NCBI RefSeq assembly: GCF_000389965.1
Contig: NC_021191.1
Location: 7,565,501-7,629,500 of the forward strand
Source of the DNA: Actinoplanes sp. N902-109
Lineage (GTDB): Bacteria > Actinomycetota > Actinomycetes > Mycobacteriales > Micromonosporaceae
DNA: 64,000 nucleotides
Direction of reading: 5' to 3'
Position 1 is the stretch's first letter. Each line of letters starts with the position of its first letter. Of the stretch, positions 1 through 8,840 are shown in pieces. Both the position numbers and the translations under genes were made by a program. The notes below the pieces were generated by a model. That model was not told the DNA's origin and did not search any database. It saw nothing but the letters and a program-made list of their open reading frames with translations.

Positions 1-241
1 CCAGATCCAGCACGTCCCGGCCGGCCACCAGCTCCGGGTCGTCCAGCACGTGCCGGGCCAGCGCCTGCCCACCGGCCCAGGCGAACGCCCAGAACGGCGG
101 CGGCTGCTCGGGCCCGCCCGCCTCGGTGCGCTCCCACAGCTCGATCGGCTCGTCGGCCTGGTGCAGCACCAGCTCGGGCAGGAACGGGACGGGGGCGATC
201 CGGGTGTTGGCCCGGACGAACTGGGTTGCGGCGCTCGACAC
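1..241 (-). CDS. Class I SAM-dependent methyltransferase, METTL20/Nnt1-like (partial, N-terminal part)
   Basis: The gene runs off the left edge, so only about the first 80 residues are visible. They read through an FVRANTR segment, a PFLPEL segment, an aromatic PPPFWAFAWAGGQALAR segment and finally VLDL, which is the start of the SAM-binding motif I. This order is typical of lysine methyltransferase-like proteins related to ETFB-lysine or nicotinamide N-methyltransferases. The GTG at 241-239 is preceded by a G-rich stretch that may be the ribosome site. The gene is divergent from the GGDEF-EAL gene at 319. The substrate cannot be told from this fragment. Confidence 0.75.
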   Translation of the reverse strand, partial: MSSAATQFVRANTRIAPVPFLPELVLHQADEPIELWERTEAGGPEQPPPFWAFAWAGGQALARHVLDDPELVAGRDVLDL

Positions 242-318
242 CCCCCGATTCTGCTCAGTTGCCCCGGCCCGGGACCGATCAGGGGGTCACCGAGAACGAG
301 CGCTGGAGAGGGGGCACC

Positions 319-3300
319 ATGCCGTCGCGGCTGGTTGCTGCCCTTTTCGGGGGCTGGATGGTGCTGCTCGGCGTGCTGTTCATGGCCATGCCCGGCCGGC
401 AGACCCCGGTGCAGGTGCTCGCCGCCGGTGCCACCCTCGCCGTGCTCGCCCTCGGCCTGCGCGAACACCGTCCGGAGCGGCGCGGTCCGTGGCAGCTGCT
501 CGCGGCGACCGTCGGCGGGTCGGCGCTCGGTTCCATCGCCGCCACCACCGGATCGGTGCCCGCGGCGGTGCATCTGCTCGGTGCGGTGCTGCTGATCCTG
601 ATGTATCCGTTGCTGGCATTCGCGCTGCTGCTGTTCGTCCGGCAGCGCACCGGTGGCCGGCGGGACCGGGGCGCGACGCTTGACGCGCTCACCCTGACCT
701 CCGGCGTGGCGCTGCTCGCCTGGACTGTGCTGATCGGCCCGCACGTGCGCGGCCCCGCGCTGGCGACCGGCGATGTCACGCTGGCCATCGCCACCCCCGT
801 CGGCGGCCTGCTCTGCCTCGCGGTGCTGGCCCGGCTGCTGCTCGTCCCCGGACGCCGGCCCGCGGCCCTGCTCTGGCTCACCGCCGGCATCCTGGCCATG
901 CTCGGCTCCGACATCGGGCCGCAGCTGAGCCACCCCAACCACCTGGCCGCGTTCGGGCGCATCCCGTTCTTCGCCGCGCTGGCCCTGGCCGCCCTCGACC
1001 CGACGATGACCGGTCTGGGCCGGCCCACCCTGGCCCGGCCCAGCGAACTCGGCCGGGTGCGGCTGGCCCTGCTCGCGCTGGCCGCGCTGAGTGCCCCGGC
1101 CGTGCTGGTGTTCCAGGTCAGCGTCAACGGCAAGGTGCCCGACCTGGAGATCATCGCTGCCCTCAGCGCGCTGACGTTCCTGCTGGTGCTGGCCCGGATG
1201 GCCGGGGTGATGGCGAGCCACCGCTCGGCCGTCGCCCGCGAGCGCGGCCTGCGGGAGGCCTCCGCGGCGCTGGTGTCGGCGTCCGACTCCGACGAAGTCG
1301 CCGACGCCGTGCGCCGGACCGTGGCACAGCTGCTGCCGGCCGACACCCCGCACCGGGTCGTGCTGGCAATGGCCCGCACCGGCCTCGACGAGCAGGTCTC
1401 CGAGGAAGCCGCGCTGCAGAACGCGCTGGACCGCTCCACCGGCACGACCGCCCGGCTGGTCGCCGTGCGCGCGGTCGACTGGGCGGTGGCCGTGCGGCTC
1501 AACCAGTTCACCATGGTGCTGCGCTGCCCGCTGGTGCTGGCCGACCGCCCGGCCGGCGACCCGCTCGTCGGCGTGCTGCACGTCGGCGCGCCCACCTGGG
1601 CCCTGCTCGACCTCCAGCAGACCCTGGAGGTGCTGGCCACCCAGGTCGCCCTGGCGCTGGAACGCATCGCGCTGAGCCAGGAAGTGATCCGGCGCAACAG
1701 CGAGGCCTACTTCCGCACGCTCGTACTGAACACCTCCGACGTCATCCTCATCGTCGACGACGAGAACCGGGTCGCGTACGCCAGCCCGTCCGCGGTGCAG
1801 GTGCTGGGCACCGACCCGGCCGGCGTGCTGCTGCCCGAGCTGATCCACCCGGGCGACCGGCAGCGGCTGGCCGACGTGCTCGGCGCGGTCCGCAGCGGCG
1901 GGTCCACCGCCGAGGGGCTCGACTTCCGCGCCCTCGGCCGCCGCCGCAGCGAGGTCATGCTCGAGATGCACTGCCGCGACCTGCGCACCGACCCGACCGT
2001 GGCCGGCATGGTGGTGACCCTGCGCGACGTCACCGAGCGCCGCCGGCTCGAACGCGAACTGATCCACCAGGCCTTCCACGACTCGCTCACCGGCCTGGCC
2101 AACCGGGTGCTGTTCACCGACCGGCTGCAGCACGCCCTGGCCCGCGGCGCCCGGGACGGCTCGGTGGTCGGCGTGCTCTTCATCGACCTCGACGACTTCA
2201 AGATCGTCAACGACACCCTCGGCCACGCCGTCGGCGACCAGCTGCTCGTCGCGGTCGCCGAACGCATCGCCGGGGCCCTGCGCGCCGACGACACCGCGGC
2301 CCGCATCGGCGGCGACGAGTTCGCCGCGCTGGTCGAGAACGTGCAGGACCCCGGCGCGGTCGAGGAGACCGCCGGGCGCATCCTGGCCGCGCTGGCCCCG
2401 CCGATCGTCATCGACGGCGAGGCGCTGCAGGCCAACGCCAGCATCGGCATCACCACCACCCCCGAGGCGGACAGCGCCGACGAGCTGCTGCGCCAGGCCG
2501 ACCTCGCGCTCTACGTGGCCAAGGGCGCCGGCAAGAACCGCTGGCGCCGCTACCAGAACCACCTGCACAGCGCGATGGTGGAACGGCTCGAACTGCGCTC
2601 GGCCCTGGACCACGCGGTCAACGAGGGCCACTTCCTGCTGCAGTACCAGCCCATCGTCAAGCTCGCCGGCGACGAGGTGGTCGGCTTCGAGGCCCTGGTC
2701 CGCTGGCACCACCCGATCCGCGGCGTCATCGCACCGGACCAGTTCATCGAGGTGGCCGAGGAGAGCGGGCTGATCGTCCCGATGGGCCGCTGGGTGCTCG
2801 ACCAGGCTCTGCACACCGTCGCCCAGTGGTGGCGCGTCCTGCCCCGGGTCCGCCGTCCGTACGTCAGCGTCAACGTGTCGGTCCGCCAGTTCCGCCAGCC
2901 CGGCTTCGTCGACCAGGTCCGCGCGTCCCTCGACTTCGCGGGCGTCCCGCCGCAGGCGCTGATGCTGGAGATCACCGAGACCCTGCTCATGGGCGACGAC
3001 GAGCGCATCTGGACCGACCTGGCGACGCTGCGCGACATGGGCATCAAGATCGCCATCGACGACTTCGGTACGGGCTACAGCTCGCTGGGCTACCTCCGCC
3101 AGCGCCCCATCGACGTCCTGAAGATCGACAAGATGTTCATCGACGACATGCTCGGCGACAACCAACAGCTCGCCCTGGTCAGCGGCATCGTCAGCCTCGC
3201 CCAGTCGCTGGGCCTGACCGTCGTGGCCGAGGGCATCGAGGACGCCGCGCACCGCCGGGTGCTGGCCCGGCTCGGCTGCCCGCTCGGCCAGGGCTACCAC

Positions 3301-3372
3301 TACTCCCCGCCGCTCGACGCCACCGAGGCGTTCGCCTGGCTCCGCAACCCCCAGCAGGCCGCCGCAGCCTGA
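319..3372 (+). CDS. Membrane-anchored GGDEF-EAL cyclic-di-GMP enzyme with GAF and PAS domains
   Basis: A 1017-residue protein that should make and/or degrade the second messenger cyclic di-GMP. The first 300 or so residues hold multiple hydrophobic helices, so it sits in the membrane. A GAF-like region (about 308-455) and a PAS domain (about 464-580) follow. The diguanylate cyclase domain has an intact GGDEF motif near residue 664, and the phosphodiesterase domain has intact EAL (near 790) and DDFGTGYSSL (near 914) motifs. Both active sites look complete, so the net activity is not predictable. ATG 319 was chosen because a strong AGAGGGGG lies 4 nt upstream; longer in-frame starts have none. 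Monocistronic, with a small hydrolase gene downstream. Confidence 0.93.
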   Translation: MPSRLVAALFGGWMVLLGVLFMAMPGRQTPVQVLAAGATLAVLALGLREHRPERRGPWQLLAATVGGSALGSIAATTGSVPAAVHLLGAVLLILMYPLLAFALLLFVRQRTGGRRDRGATLDALTLTSGVALLAWTVLIGPHVRGPALATGDVTLAIATPVGGLLCLAVLARLLLVPGRRPAALLWLTAGILAMLGSDIGPQLSHPNHLAAFGRIPFFAALALAALDPTMTGLGRPTLARPSELGRVRLALLALAALSAPAVLVFQVSVNGKVPDLEIIAALSALTFLLVLARMAGVMASHRSAVARERGLREASAALVSASDSDEVADAVRRTVAQLLPADTPHRVVLAMARTGLDEQVSEEAALQNALDRSTGTTARLVAVRAVDWAVAVRLNQFTMVLRCPLVLADRPAGDPLVGVLHVGAPTWALLDLQQTLEVLATQVALALERIALSQEVIRRNSEAYFRTLVLNTSDVILIVDDENRVAYASPSAVQVLGTDPAGVLLPELIHPGDRQRLADVLGAVRSGGSTAEGLDFRALGRRRSEVMLEMHCRDLRTDPTVAGMVVTLRDVTERRRLERELIHQAFHDSLTGLANRVLFTDRLQHALARGARDGSVVGVLFIDLDDFKIVNDTLGHAVGDQLLVAVAERIAGALRADDTAARIGGDEFAALVENVQDPGAVEETAGRILAALAPPIVIDGEALQANASIGITTTPEADSADELLRQADLALYVAKGAGKNRWRRYQNHLHSAMVERLELRSALDHAVNEGHFLLQYQPIVKLAGDEVVGFEALVRWHHPIRGVIAPDQFIEVAEESGLIVPMGRWVLDQALHTVAQWWRVLPRVRRPYVSVNVSVRQFRQPGFVDQVRASLDFAGVPPQALMLEITETLLMGDDERIWTDLATLRDMGIKIAIDDFGTGYSSLGYLRQRPIDVLKIDKMFIDDMLGDNQQLALVSGIVSLAQSLGLTVVAEGIEDAAHRRVLARLGCPLGQGYHYSPPLDATEAFAWLRNPQQAAAA

Positions 3373-3414
3373 ACCGGACTGCACCGACCGGCCCGTAGCG
3401 GCTAGGTTGGCGCG

Positions 3415-3972
3415 GTGATTCTGCTGGTGCATGGTGGACTGCGGGAGCCGATGGACGCCGAGCGCTTCTGGGTGCGGCCGGGGATCGTGGCCGGGCTGGG
3501 CGACCTCGGGGTGCTGGCACCGGACCGGCTGGCAGATGCGCCGGACTGGGACGCCGAGGCCGATCATCTGGCCGGTCAGCTGCCCGGGGCAGCCACGGTG
3601 ATCGCGGGATCCAACGGGTGTTCGGCGGCGGTACGGCTGGCGGTGCGGTGGCCCGGGCTGGTGCGCCGGTTGATGCTGGCCTGGCCGGCTACGCCGCGGC
3701 CACGGGGTGATCTGCCGGTGGCGCTGACCGCCGGGGAGACGCTGCGGGGCGTGCTCGACGCGGAGTTGCGGGGGCTTTCGGTGCCGGTCCGGGTGCTGCC
3801 CTCCGTACCGGAGAACGCCATGCACGAACGCCGCACGGCCGATGCCCTGCTCGCGTTGATCCCGGGGGCGACGGCCGTGCCGGGCAGCCCGGAACCGCCG
3901 CACCCGGACTTCGCGCCGCACCTGGCCGCGGTGGTGCAGACCTGCAGAGGTCTCGCCTGCGACAGGCCCTGA
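3415..3972 (+). CDS. Small alpha/beta-fold hydrolase
   Basis: A 185-residue cytoplasmic protein starting MILLVHGG, where HGG is the oxyanion-hole turn of alpha/beta hydrolases. The nucleophile elbow is AGSNG near residue 63, with Ser flanked by small residues, and a His near the C terminus (PHPDF) could complete the triad. It is shorter than most members (about 250-300), so the cap domain is largely missing. A TAGGTT hexamer ends 6 nt before the GTG, suggesting a leaderless transcript and supporting this start. Substrate unknown. Confidence 0.75.
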   Translation: MILLVHGGLREPMDAERFWVRPGIVAGLGDLGVLAPDRLADAPDWDAEADHLAGQLPGAATVIAGSNGCSAAVRLAVRWPGLVRRLMLAWPATPRPRGDLPVALTAGETLRGVLDAELRGLSVPVRVLPSVPENAMHERRTADALLALIPGATAVPGSPEPPHPDFAPHLAAVVQTCRGLACDRP

Positions 3973-4038
3973 GGTACGGGTCGTCCCCTGGGTGAAGCGG
4001 CCGGACCCGCCCGGCAAGCACGGCGTTATCCTCGGCCC

Positions 4039-4347
4039 ATGGACTACGAGGTGCCGGTGACCCAAGCACGCGCGGAATTCGCCGAACTCATCAACCGAGC
4101 GGCCTACGCCGGCGACCGCACCATCGTCACCCGGCACGGCAAGCCCATCGCAGCCCTCATCTCCGCCGCCGACCTGGAACGCCTCCGCACGCTGGACGAG
4201 AACCCCGGCGTCATGATCCGTCTCGGCGGCGGCCTTGCCCACGGCCCCGGCGGCGCCCACCAACCCTCCCCCACCGCCGACCTCGACCTGGCCGCCCAGC
4301 ACCACCCCGCCCAGCACCACCCCGCCCCGAACGACACACCCTCCTGA
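4039..4347 (+). CDS. Phd/YefM-family antitoxin, orphan
   Basis: A 102-residue protein whose first 60 residues match the Phd/YefM antitoxin fold: VPVTQARAEFAELINRA followed by the beta-strand TIVTRHGKPIAALIS. Members bind DNA with this N-terminal half and neutralise a Doc/RelE-type toxin with the C-terminal tail. Here the tail is a low-complexity run rich in Gly, His and Pro (QHHPAQHHPAP). No toxin gene is present on either side, so it is an orphan or acts on a distant partner. A TATCCT hexamer ends 6 nt before the ATG, consistent with a leaderless mRNA. Confidence 0.8.
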   Translation: MDYEVPVTQARAEFAELINRAAYAGDRTIVTRHGKPIAALISAADLERLRTLDENPGVMIRLGGGLAHGPGGAHQPSPTADLDLAAQHHPAQHHPAPNDTPS

Positions 4348-4800
4348 CCGGCGCCCCTCGCGGGCTCCTGCCACCAGCCCGCCGAGCCCTCGCGGCAGCC
4401 GCTGACGTCCTGGCGACGCCGGCCCCGGCTGACGCGAAGCGCGGCTGGGCCACTGGCGACGGCAGCCCCGACCCCTGACAGCACCGGCAGCACCGGCAGC
4501 ACCGGCAGCAAAACGGCACCGGCGGCCTTCGCAGGGTTCACCGTCATCGGCCACATCGAGCGTCCGCGAACCACCTCCGCCCAGCGCTGCAACCGGAACT
4601 CCGTCGACGAGCACCGGCGCATCCGGCTTGCGCAAGGGCCGGTGAACCAGCCGAGCGGATCCGGGGCGACACCACGGTCGGCTCCCCAGCCCTCCGATCA
4701 CGGCGGCAGCGTCGCGATGGTGGACCGGCGCATCGGCTGCGACGGAACGAAAGCCATGGACACCAGCCCGGGCCGAGAGCGCCCGGGAAACACCGGCTGA
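4348..4800. other. Gap between the antitoxin and MFS genes, no gene identified
   Basis: About 450 bases between the convergent antitoxin and MFS genes. Codon-position GC bias is lost in every frame, so I see no convincing gene. It contains a short tandem run of the 9-mer accggcagc (about four copies, near 4477-4510). The minus-strand reading frame of the MFS gene stays open across it without a stop. Confidence 0.6.
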
Positions 4801-6057
4801 GGCAGGGGCGTCGGATGGTGTCGGGGCTGACACGGACGCATCGGGTGGATGCACCACCGGCGGGTGCGGATCCGGCGACGAGGAGCCCGGCTCAGGACCG
4901 CCCCGCCGGATCGACAGCGCAGCCGCCGCAACACCCACGAGCAGCGTGGCGAGGGCCGCCGCGAGCATGGCCGGGCGCGCTCCCCACGATGTCACCAGCA
5001 GACCGCCCAGACCGACACCGGCGGGGCCCGCCAGAATCAGCACGGTGCGGCGGGCCGCCAGCAGGTGGGCTCGGGCGGCAGGGTCGGTCTCCCGTTGGAA
5101 GAGAGCCGTGGTGAGGGCTCCGTACGGAGCAAAGATGCAGCCCGCCGCCGCGAAGCCGGTGATGGACAGCCAGGCCGGGGTGTCGAGGCCGAGGGGCAGC
5201 AGGGCGACGCCCAGGCCGATGACGATGACCGAGATGGTGGGCCAGAGGGGACGGCGGCGCAGGCGACCCGCGGTGAGGCCGCCCAGGACCGCACCGGCGC
5301 CGAACCCGGAGAAGTACCACGCGAGGTGGGAGGCGGGGGCGTGCAGGTGATCCGCGACGTAGACCGGCAGGCCCACCTCGATCGGACCGTAGAGGGCGTA
5401 CACCAGGAATGACAGCGCCAGCAGGGTCGTCAGCCGGCGGTCGGTGCGCAGGATGCGGAAGCCGGCGCCCCGGGACGGGGCCTTGGACCGGGGGCGCCTG
5501 GGCACGCCGAATTGGCAGGCGAGGGCGAGCACGACGAAGCTGGCCGCGTCGAAGGCCAGGGCGAGGGCCGCACCTTGCCAGGCGATGACGGCGCCCGCCA
5601 GCACCGGGCCGAACAGCACGCCGGTCTGGGACAGGGTGGTCAGCAAGGCGTTGGCCGAGACATGGTCACGCTCCGGCAGCAACTCGGCGATCAGGGTGTA
5701 GGTGCCGGCTGAGCCCCACGAGTGCAGGAGTGACGAGCACGCGAGCAGCCCGACGAACAAACCGATGGTCAGTACGCCGCACAGGCTGAGCACGGCGATC
5801 GCGCCCAGGGCAGCGGCGCGCAGCAGGGAGTCCCACACGACCAGCCGGGCGCCACCGAAGGCCCCGAGGAAGGTTGCGAAGGTGCCGAGCGCAGCCGGGA
5901 TCGCGTAGGCCGCGACGGCCACCGCCACCCAGCGGGCATGCTGCTGCGGTGGGGCGATCTCGAGGGCCAGCCAGGACACCGCGATTGCGCTCATGCCGTC
6001 GCCGAGCGCGGACCCCAGGAACCCCGGGATCAACGGTCGAAGTAATCTGTACGCCAT
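4801..6057 (-). CDS. MFS family exporter (3' end not defined by a nearby stop)
   Basis: A 12-helix major facilitator protein, most like the macrolide/drug-efflux (MefA-type) group. It reads MAYRLLRPLIPGFLGSALGD, then alternating hydrophobic helices and the loop FGGARLVVWDS. Family-like sequence and third-position GC bias persist to about 4860, giving about 400 residues, the usual length. No in-frame stop occurs there: the frame remains open through the antisense of the antitoxin, the hydrolase and much of the GGDEF-EAL gene, past 2401. The end given here is therefore an estimate, and a frameshift near the 3' end is possible. ATG 6057 is supported by TACAGT exactly 6 nt upstream on the minus strand and lies inside a TGTACA repeat. 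Confidence 0.75.
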
Positions 6058-6071
6058 GTACAAACTGTACA
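6048..6071. promoter_or_regulatory. Triple TGTAC repeat with 9-bp period over the MFS start
   Basis: TGTACG (6048), TGTACA (6057) and TGTACA (6066) recur every 9 bp. The last two are perfect 6-bp palindromes separated by AAC. They cover the MFS start codon and the proposed -10 element (ACTGTA on the plus strand, 6064-6069). Such an arrangement could be a repressor operator blocking a leaderless promoter. No regulator gene is adjacent. Confidence 0.45.
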
Positions 6072-6076
6072 GAAAC

Positions 6077-6850
6077 TCAGCTGGGAAGCGAATCCGGGAT
6101 CAGGTCGCGCAGCGCGAAACCGTCCGTGACGACTGCGTCCGGCTCGACGGTTGGCTCCTCTCGCGCGGTGCGCGGCGACTGGAACAGGATGGCGACCGCC
6201 ACCGTTGCCCGACGGGCGCACGCGATGTCGCGCCGATAGCTGTCGCCGACAAACCAGCTCTGCTCGGTGGGGACGCCGAGTGCCCTGGTCGCCTGCCAGA
6301 TCATCGCGGGGTTGGGTTTGCGGACGCCCGCCTCGTCGCTGTAGATCTGGGCGGCGAAGAGGTCGCCGACGCCGGCCCGGGCGAGGAAGTCGCGATGCGC
6401 GGCGCCGCAGAGGGTGTTGCTCACCACCGCCAGCGGCAGGCCGCGAGCACGAGCTGCCCGCAGCACCTCCGGGATGCCCGGGCGCAGCCGCCAGGACGAC
6501 CGCCACGCCCAGTCATAGCTGAGCTTGGTGGCGTTGCCGCGCACCACCTCTTGCGCGGCGAGAGGCCAGGATCCGGTGACGAAGCGCCGCCAGACCTCCT
6601 CGTGCGGCAGTTCGTCCGGTTCGTCCAGGTCGCGCCAGGCCGCATAGGCCGCGGAACCCTCGGTCAGCGACCGGCTGATCTCCCCGGGGGTCAGCACTCC
6701 GTGGATGAGGTTGTACAACCGCAGCACCAGCGCAGGCGGCGCCTTGTCGAAGGTCGGGTCGGCAGAAGCCCGCGAGTCGGCGAGCACGCCGCCGAAGTCC
6801 AGCAGCAGCGCAGCCGGCGCGGGCAGCGGCGCCGCGGAGGGCGACGGCAT
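6077..6850 (-). CDS. HAD-superfamily hydrolase, subfamily IA
   Basis: A 257-residue haloacid-dehalogenase-type phosphatase. Motif I is LLLDFGGVL near residue 17, with the nucleophile Asp present and Gly in place of the second Asp, as in several sugar-phosphate phosphatases. Motif II is VVSNT, motif III RKPNP and motif IV VGDSYRRD. An alpha-helical cap lies between motifs I and II. It begins 1 nt after the stop of the ROK kinase gene and ends 19 nt before the MFS start, so these genes may be co-transcribed. Pairing with a sugar kinase suggests a sugar-phosphate substrate, which is inference. Confidence 0.85.
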   Translation of the reverse strand: MPSPSAAPLPAPAALLLDFGGVLADSRASADPTFDKAPPALVLRLYNLIHGVLTPGEISRSLTEGSAAYAAWRDLDEPDELPHEEVWRRFVTGSWPLAAQEVVRGNATKLSYDWAWRSSWRLRPGIPEVLRAARARGLPLAVVSNTLCGAAHRDFLARAGVGDLFAAQIYSDEAGVRKPNPAMIWQATRALGVPTEQSWFVGDSYRRDIACARRATVAVAILFQSPRTAREEPTVEPDAVVTDGFALRDLIPDSLPS

Positions 6851-6851
6851 G

Positions 6852-7604
6852 TCAGCGTGCGTTGAGCGTCCAGGCCCGGACGCCGCCGACGATGCCCGCC
6901 GTGTTGGGGACGACCACCACGTCGTCGCCCATCCGGGTGAGCTGGGCCGGGGTGATCAGCCGGGAGTTGCCGCCGCCGAGATAGACCCGGTCCCAGAGGA
7001 AGACCGGGCGCAGCCCCTCGATGACGTTCCGGACCCGCCGCGACCAGAGCGCGTCGCCCAGCCGGCGTCGCTCGTGCTCGCCGATGTAGGTGTCGTAGCT
7101 CATCCCCCAGCGCACCGGGGCCTGCGACATCTCCAGGTGCGGGGCGAGTGCGCCGCCGTCGAAGAGCGCGCAGCCCAGCCCCGTGCCCAGGGTGAGGACC
7201 AGCTCGCAGCCCGTGCCCGCCACCACGCCCGCGCCGTGCACCTCGGCGTCGTTGAGCACCAGGGTGGGCAGGCCGAAGGCCTCGGCCAGGGCGGTGCGGG
7301 CGTCGAAGCCGAACCAGGCGTCCTGCAGCTCAGGATCGATCTTGGTGCGGGGGCCACTGCGGGTGATGTAGTGCGGTGTCGCCACCACGACGCCGTGCCG
7401 CAGCATCCCCGGCATCCCGACGGTCACCCGGTCGGCGGTGGGCAGGCGCGCGCCCAGCTGCACCAGGGTCTTCACGAACAGGTCGGGCGGCAGCGGGTAC
7501 GGCGTGGGGACGCGCAGCGGTTGCGCCCGCATCGTGCCGGCCTCGTCCAGCACGGAACCCTTGATGCCGCCGCCACCGCAGTCGATTGTCAACGTGAATG
7601 CCAC
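6852..7604 (-). CDS. ROK-family sugar kinase, polyphosphate-glucokinase-like
   Basis: A 250-residue ASKHA-fold kinase. The phosphate-1 loop reads LTIDCGGGGIKGSVLD at the N terminus and the phosphate-2 region is LTLGTGLGCALFDGG. The NDAEVHGAG segment carries the expected sugar-binding and catalytic Asp. Length and layout fit the PpgK group, which phosphorylates glucose using polyphosphate or ATP; donor preference cannot be read from the sequence. The start is GTG at 7604. The gene directly precedes the HAD hydrolase gene on the same strand. Confidence 0.82.
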   Translation of the reverse strand: MAFTLTIDCGGGGIKGSVLDEAGTMRAQPLRVPTPYPLPPDLFVKTLVQLGARLPTADRVTVGMPGMLRHGVVVATPHYITRSGPRTKIDPELQDAWFGFDARTALAEAFGLPTLVLNDAEVHGAGVVAGTGCELVLTLGTGLGCALFDGGALAPHLEMSQAPVRWGMSYDTYIGEHERRRLGDALWSRRVRNVIEGLRPVFLWDRVYLGGGNSRLITPAQLTRMGDDVVVVPNTAGIVGGVRAWTLNAR

Positions 7605-7616
7605 GCGAACAGTCTT

Positions 7617-8525
7617 TCAGAACCTCGCGAAGGACCGGATCGGCATCCGGGGACCGAACTTGGGAGCCATGATCCCGCCCAGCGCCAGCAGCTCGCAGAC
7701 CCGGCCGCGGTGGCCCGCGAAGGGTTCCAGCAGTTCCAGCATGCGCGCATCGGTGCCGCGCGTCTCGCCCGCCAGCGCCCAGGCGACCGTGTTGGGGATG
7801 TGGAAGTCGCCGACGCTGACCGCGTCCGCGTCGCCGTAGGCCGTGCGCACCACCTCGGCCGCCGTCCACGGGCCGATGCCGGGGATCGCGACCAGCCGGC
7901 GGGTCGCCTCCGCGCTGTCCAGGCAGCGTTCCAGCCGGGCCGCCTGCACCGCGCAGCGCAGCAGGGCCTGGGTGCGCCGCTGTTCCACGCCCCAGGGATG
8001 AAATGTCCAGTACGGGGTGGCAGCGACCGCTTCGGGATCCGGCGGCAGCAGCAGGTCACCCGGGCCGGGGGCGGGTTCGCCGAAGTGCTTGACCAGCGAG
8101 CGATAGGCGCGATGGGCCTCGATGCCGGTGACCTTCTGTTCCAGCACGGCCCGGATCAGCCGGGGGAACACCTGCCCGGTGGCGGCGAACCGGAACCCGG
8201 CGAAGGTGCGGGCCAGCCGCGCGACCAGGGGATGGGCGCGGGCCAGCTCGGCGAAGTCGTGCGGGTCGTCCCGCAGGCCCGCGACAGCGTCGGCCCGCTC
8301 GGCCATCCAGTCGGCGCCGGGTCCGTACGCGGTTGCCGTCAGTTCCGCGCCGGCCCTGGTCAGGTGCAAGGACGCGGGACCGTCGGGGGTACGGCCGGCG
8401 AGCGCGAAGGCACCGTCGGCGAGCTTGCCGCACGGGTCGTAACGGACCACCAGCAGCGCCCGCAGGGTGCCGACGAAGTGGTAGCCCTCGGGCACCGTCA
8501 GCCGCCTGACCACCACTTTTGTCAC
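7617..8525 (-). CDS. DNA-3-methyladenine glycosylase-like HhH-GPD protein
   Basis: A 302-residue base-excision-repair glycosylase related to AlkA, expected to remove alkylated purines. The helix-hairpin-helix reads IPGIGPWTAAEV near residue 220 and is followed by a Gly/Pro loop and catalytic Asp in SVGDFHIPN. An N-terminal beta domain precedes the all-helical core. GTG 8525 is preferred because TATAGT lies 6 nt upstream; an in-frame ATG 66 bases further upstream would put this hexamer inside the coding region. It is 12 nt upstream of the ROK gene and may share its transcript. Confidence 0.85.
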   Translation of the reverse strand: MTKVVVRRLTVPEGYHFVGTLRALLVVRYDPCGKLADGAFALAGRTPDGPASLHLTRAGAELTATAYGPGADWMAERADAVAGLRDDPHDFAELARAHPLVARLARTFAGFRFAATGQVFPRLIRAVLEQKVTGIEAHRAYRSLVKHFGEPAPGPGDLLLPPDPEAVAATPYWTFHPWGVEQRRTQALLRCAVQAARLERCLDSAEATRRLVAIPGIGPWTAAEVVRTAYGDADAVSVGDFHIPNTVAWALAGETRGTDARMLELLEPFAGHRGRVCELLALGGIMAPKFGPRMPIRSFARF

Positions 8526-8556
8526 CGCGCCACTATAAACACCTTCGCTGGGCATG

Positions 8557-8594
8557 CCGATGGCCCTGACCGCGCTCCCGGTCAGGGCCATCGG
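8557..8594. other. Strong stem-loop upstream of the glycosylase gene
   Basis: A 16-bp perfect stem (8557-8572 with 8579-8594) closes a 6-nt loop. It lies about 30 nt upstream of the glycosylase start, with no T-tract on either side. It could be a GC-rich terminator insulating the glycosylase from the envelope locus, or part of its promoter region. The remaining bases between 8594 and 8766 show nothing recognisable. Confidence 0.5.
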
Positions 8595-8766
8595 GGAGGG
8601 TGGGCACGGACACCCGAGTCGGTCCGCGTCACCCGGTGGCGGAGCTGGAATCTCGCCCCGAGCCGGTACCGCGCCTCCTCTCGTCAGCCGATTCCTTGGC
8701 TCGGGCCGCCTGCCGCGGTGCCGCCCGCAGGGGGAAGGGCGGCGACCGGCCGGTCGATGGGGGGTC

Positions 8767-8809
8767 CCCGCGGGGCTACGCCAGGTCAGAGGTGGCGTGG
8801 CCCCGCGGG
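8767..8809 (-). terminator. Hairpin terminator downstream of the pecanex-like gene
   Basis: A 17-bp stem with a single G-U type mismatch (8767-8783 pairs with 8793-8809, 9-nt loop) begins 32 nt downstream of the secreted-protein stop codon. No T-run follows, as is common for actinobacterial terminators. Confidence 0.6.
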
Positions 8810-8840
8810 TTCGCCGGCCGGGTGCGGCAGGGCTCCGTAC

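Noticed and set aside
4104..4622. Minus-strand open frame opposite the antitoxin
   Set aside because: Compositional shadow of the antitoxin gene plus the repeat run; no coding bias beyond 4350.
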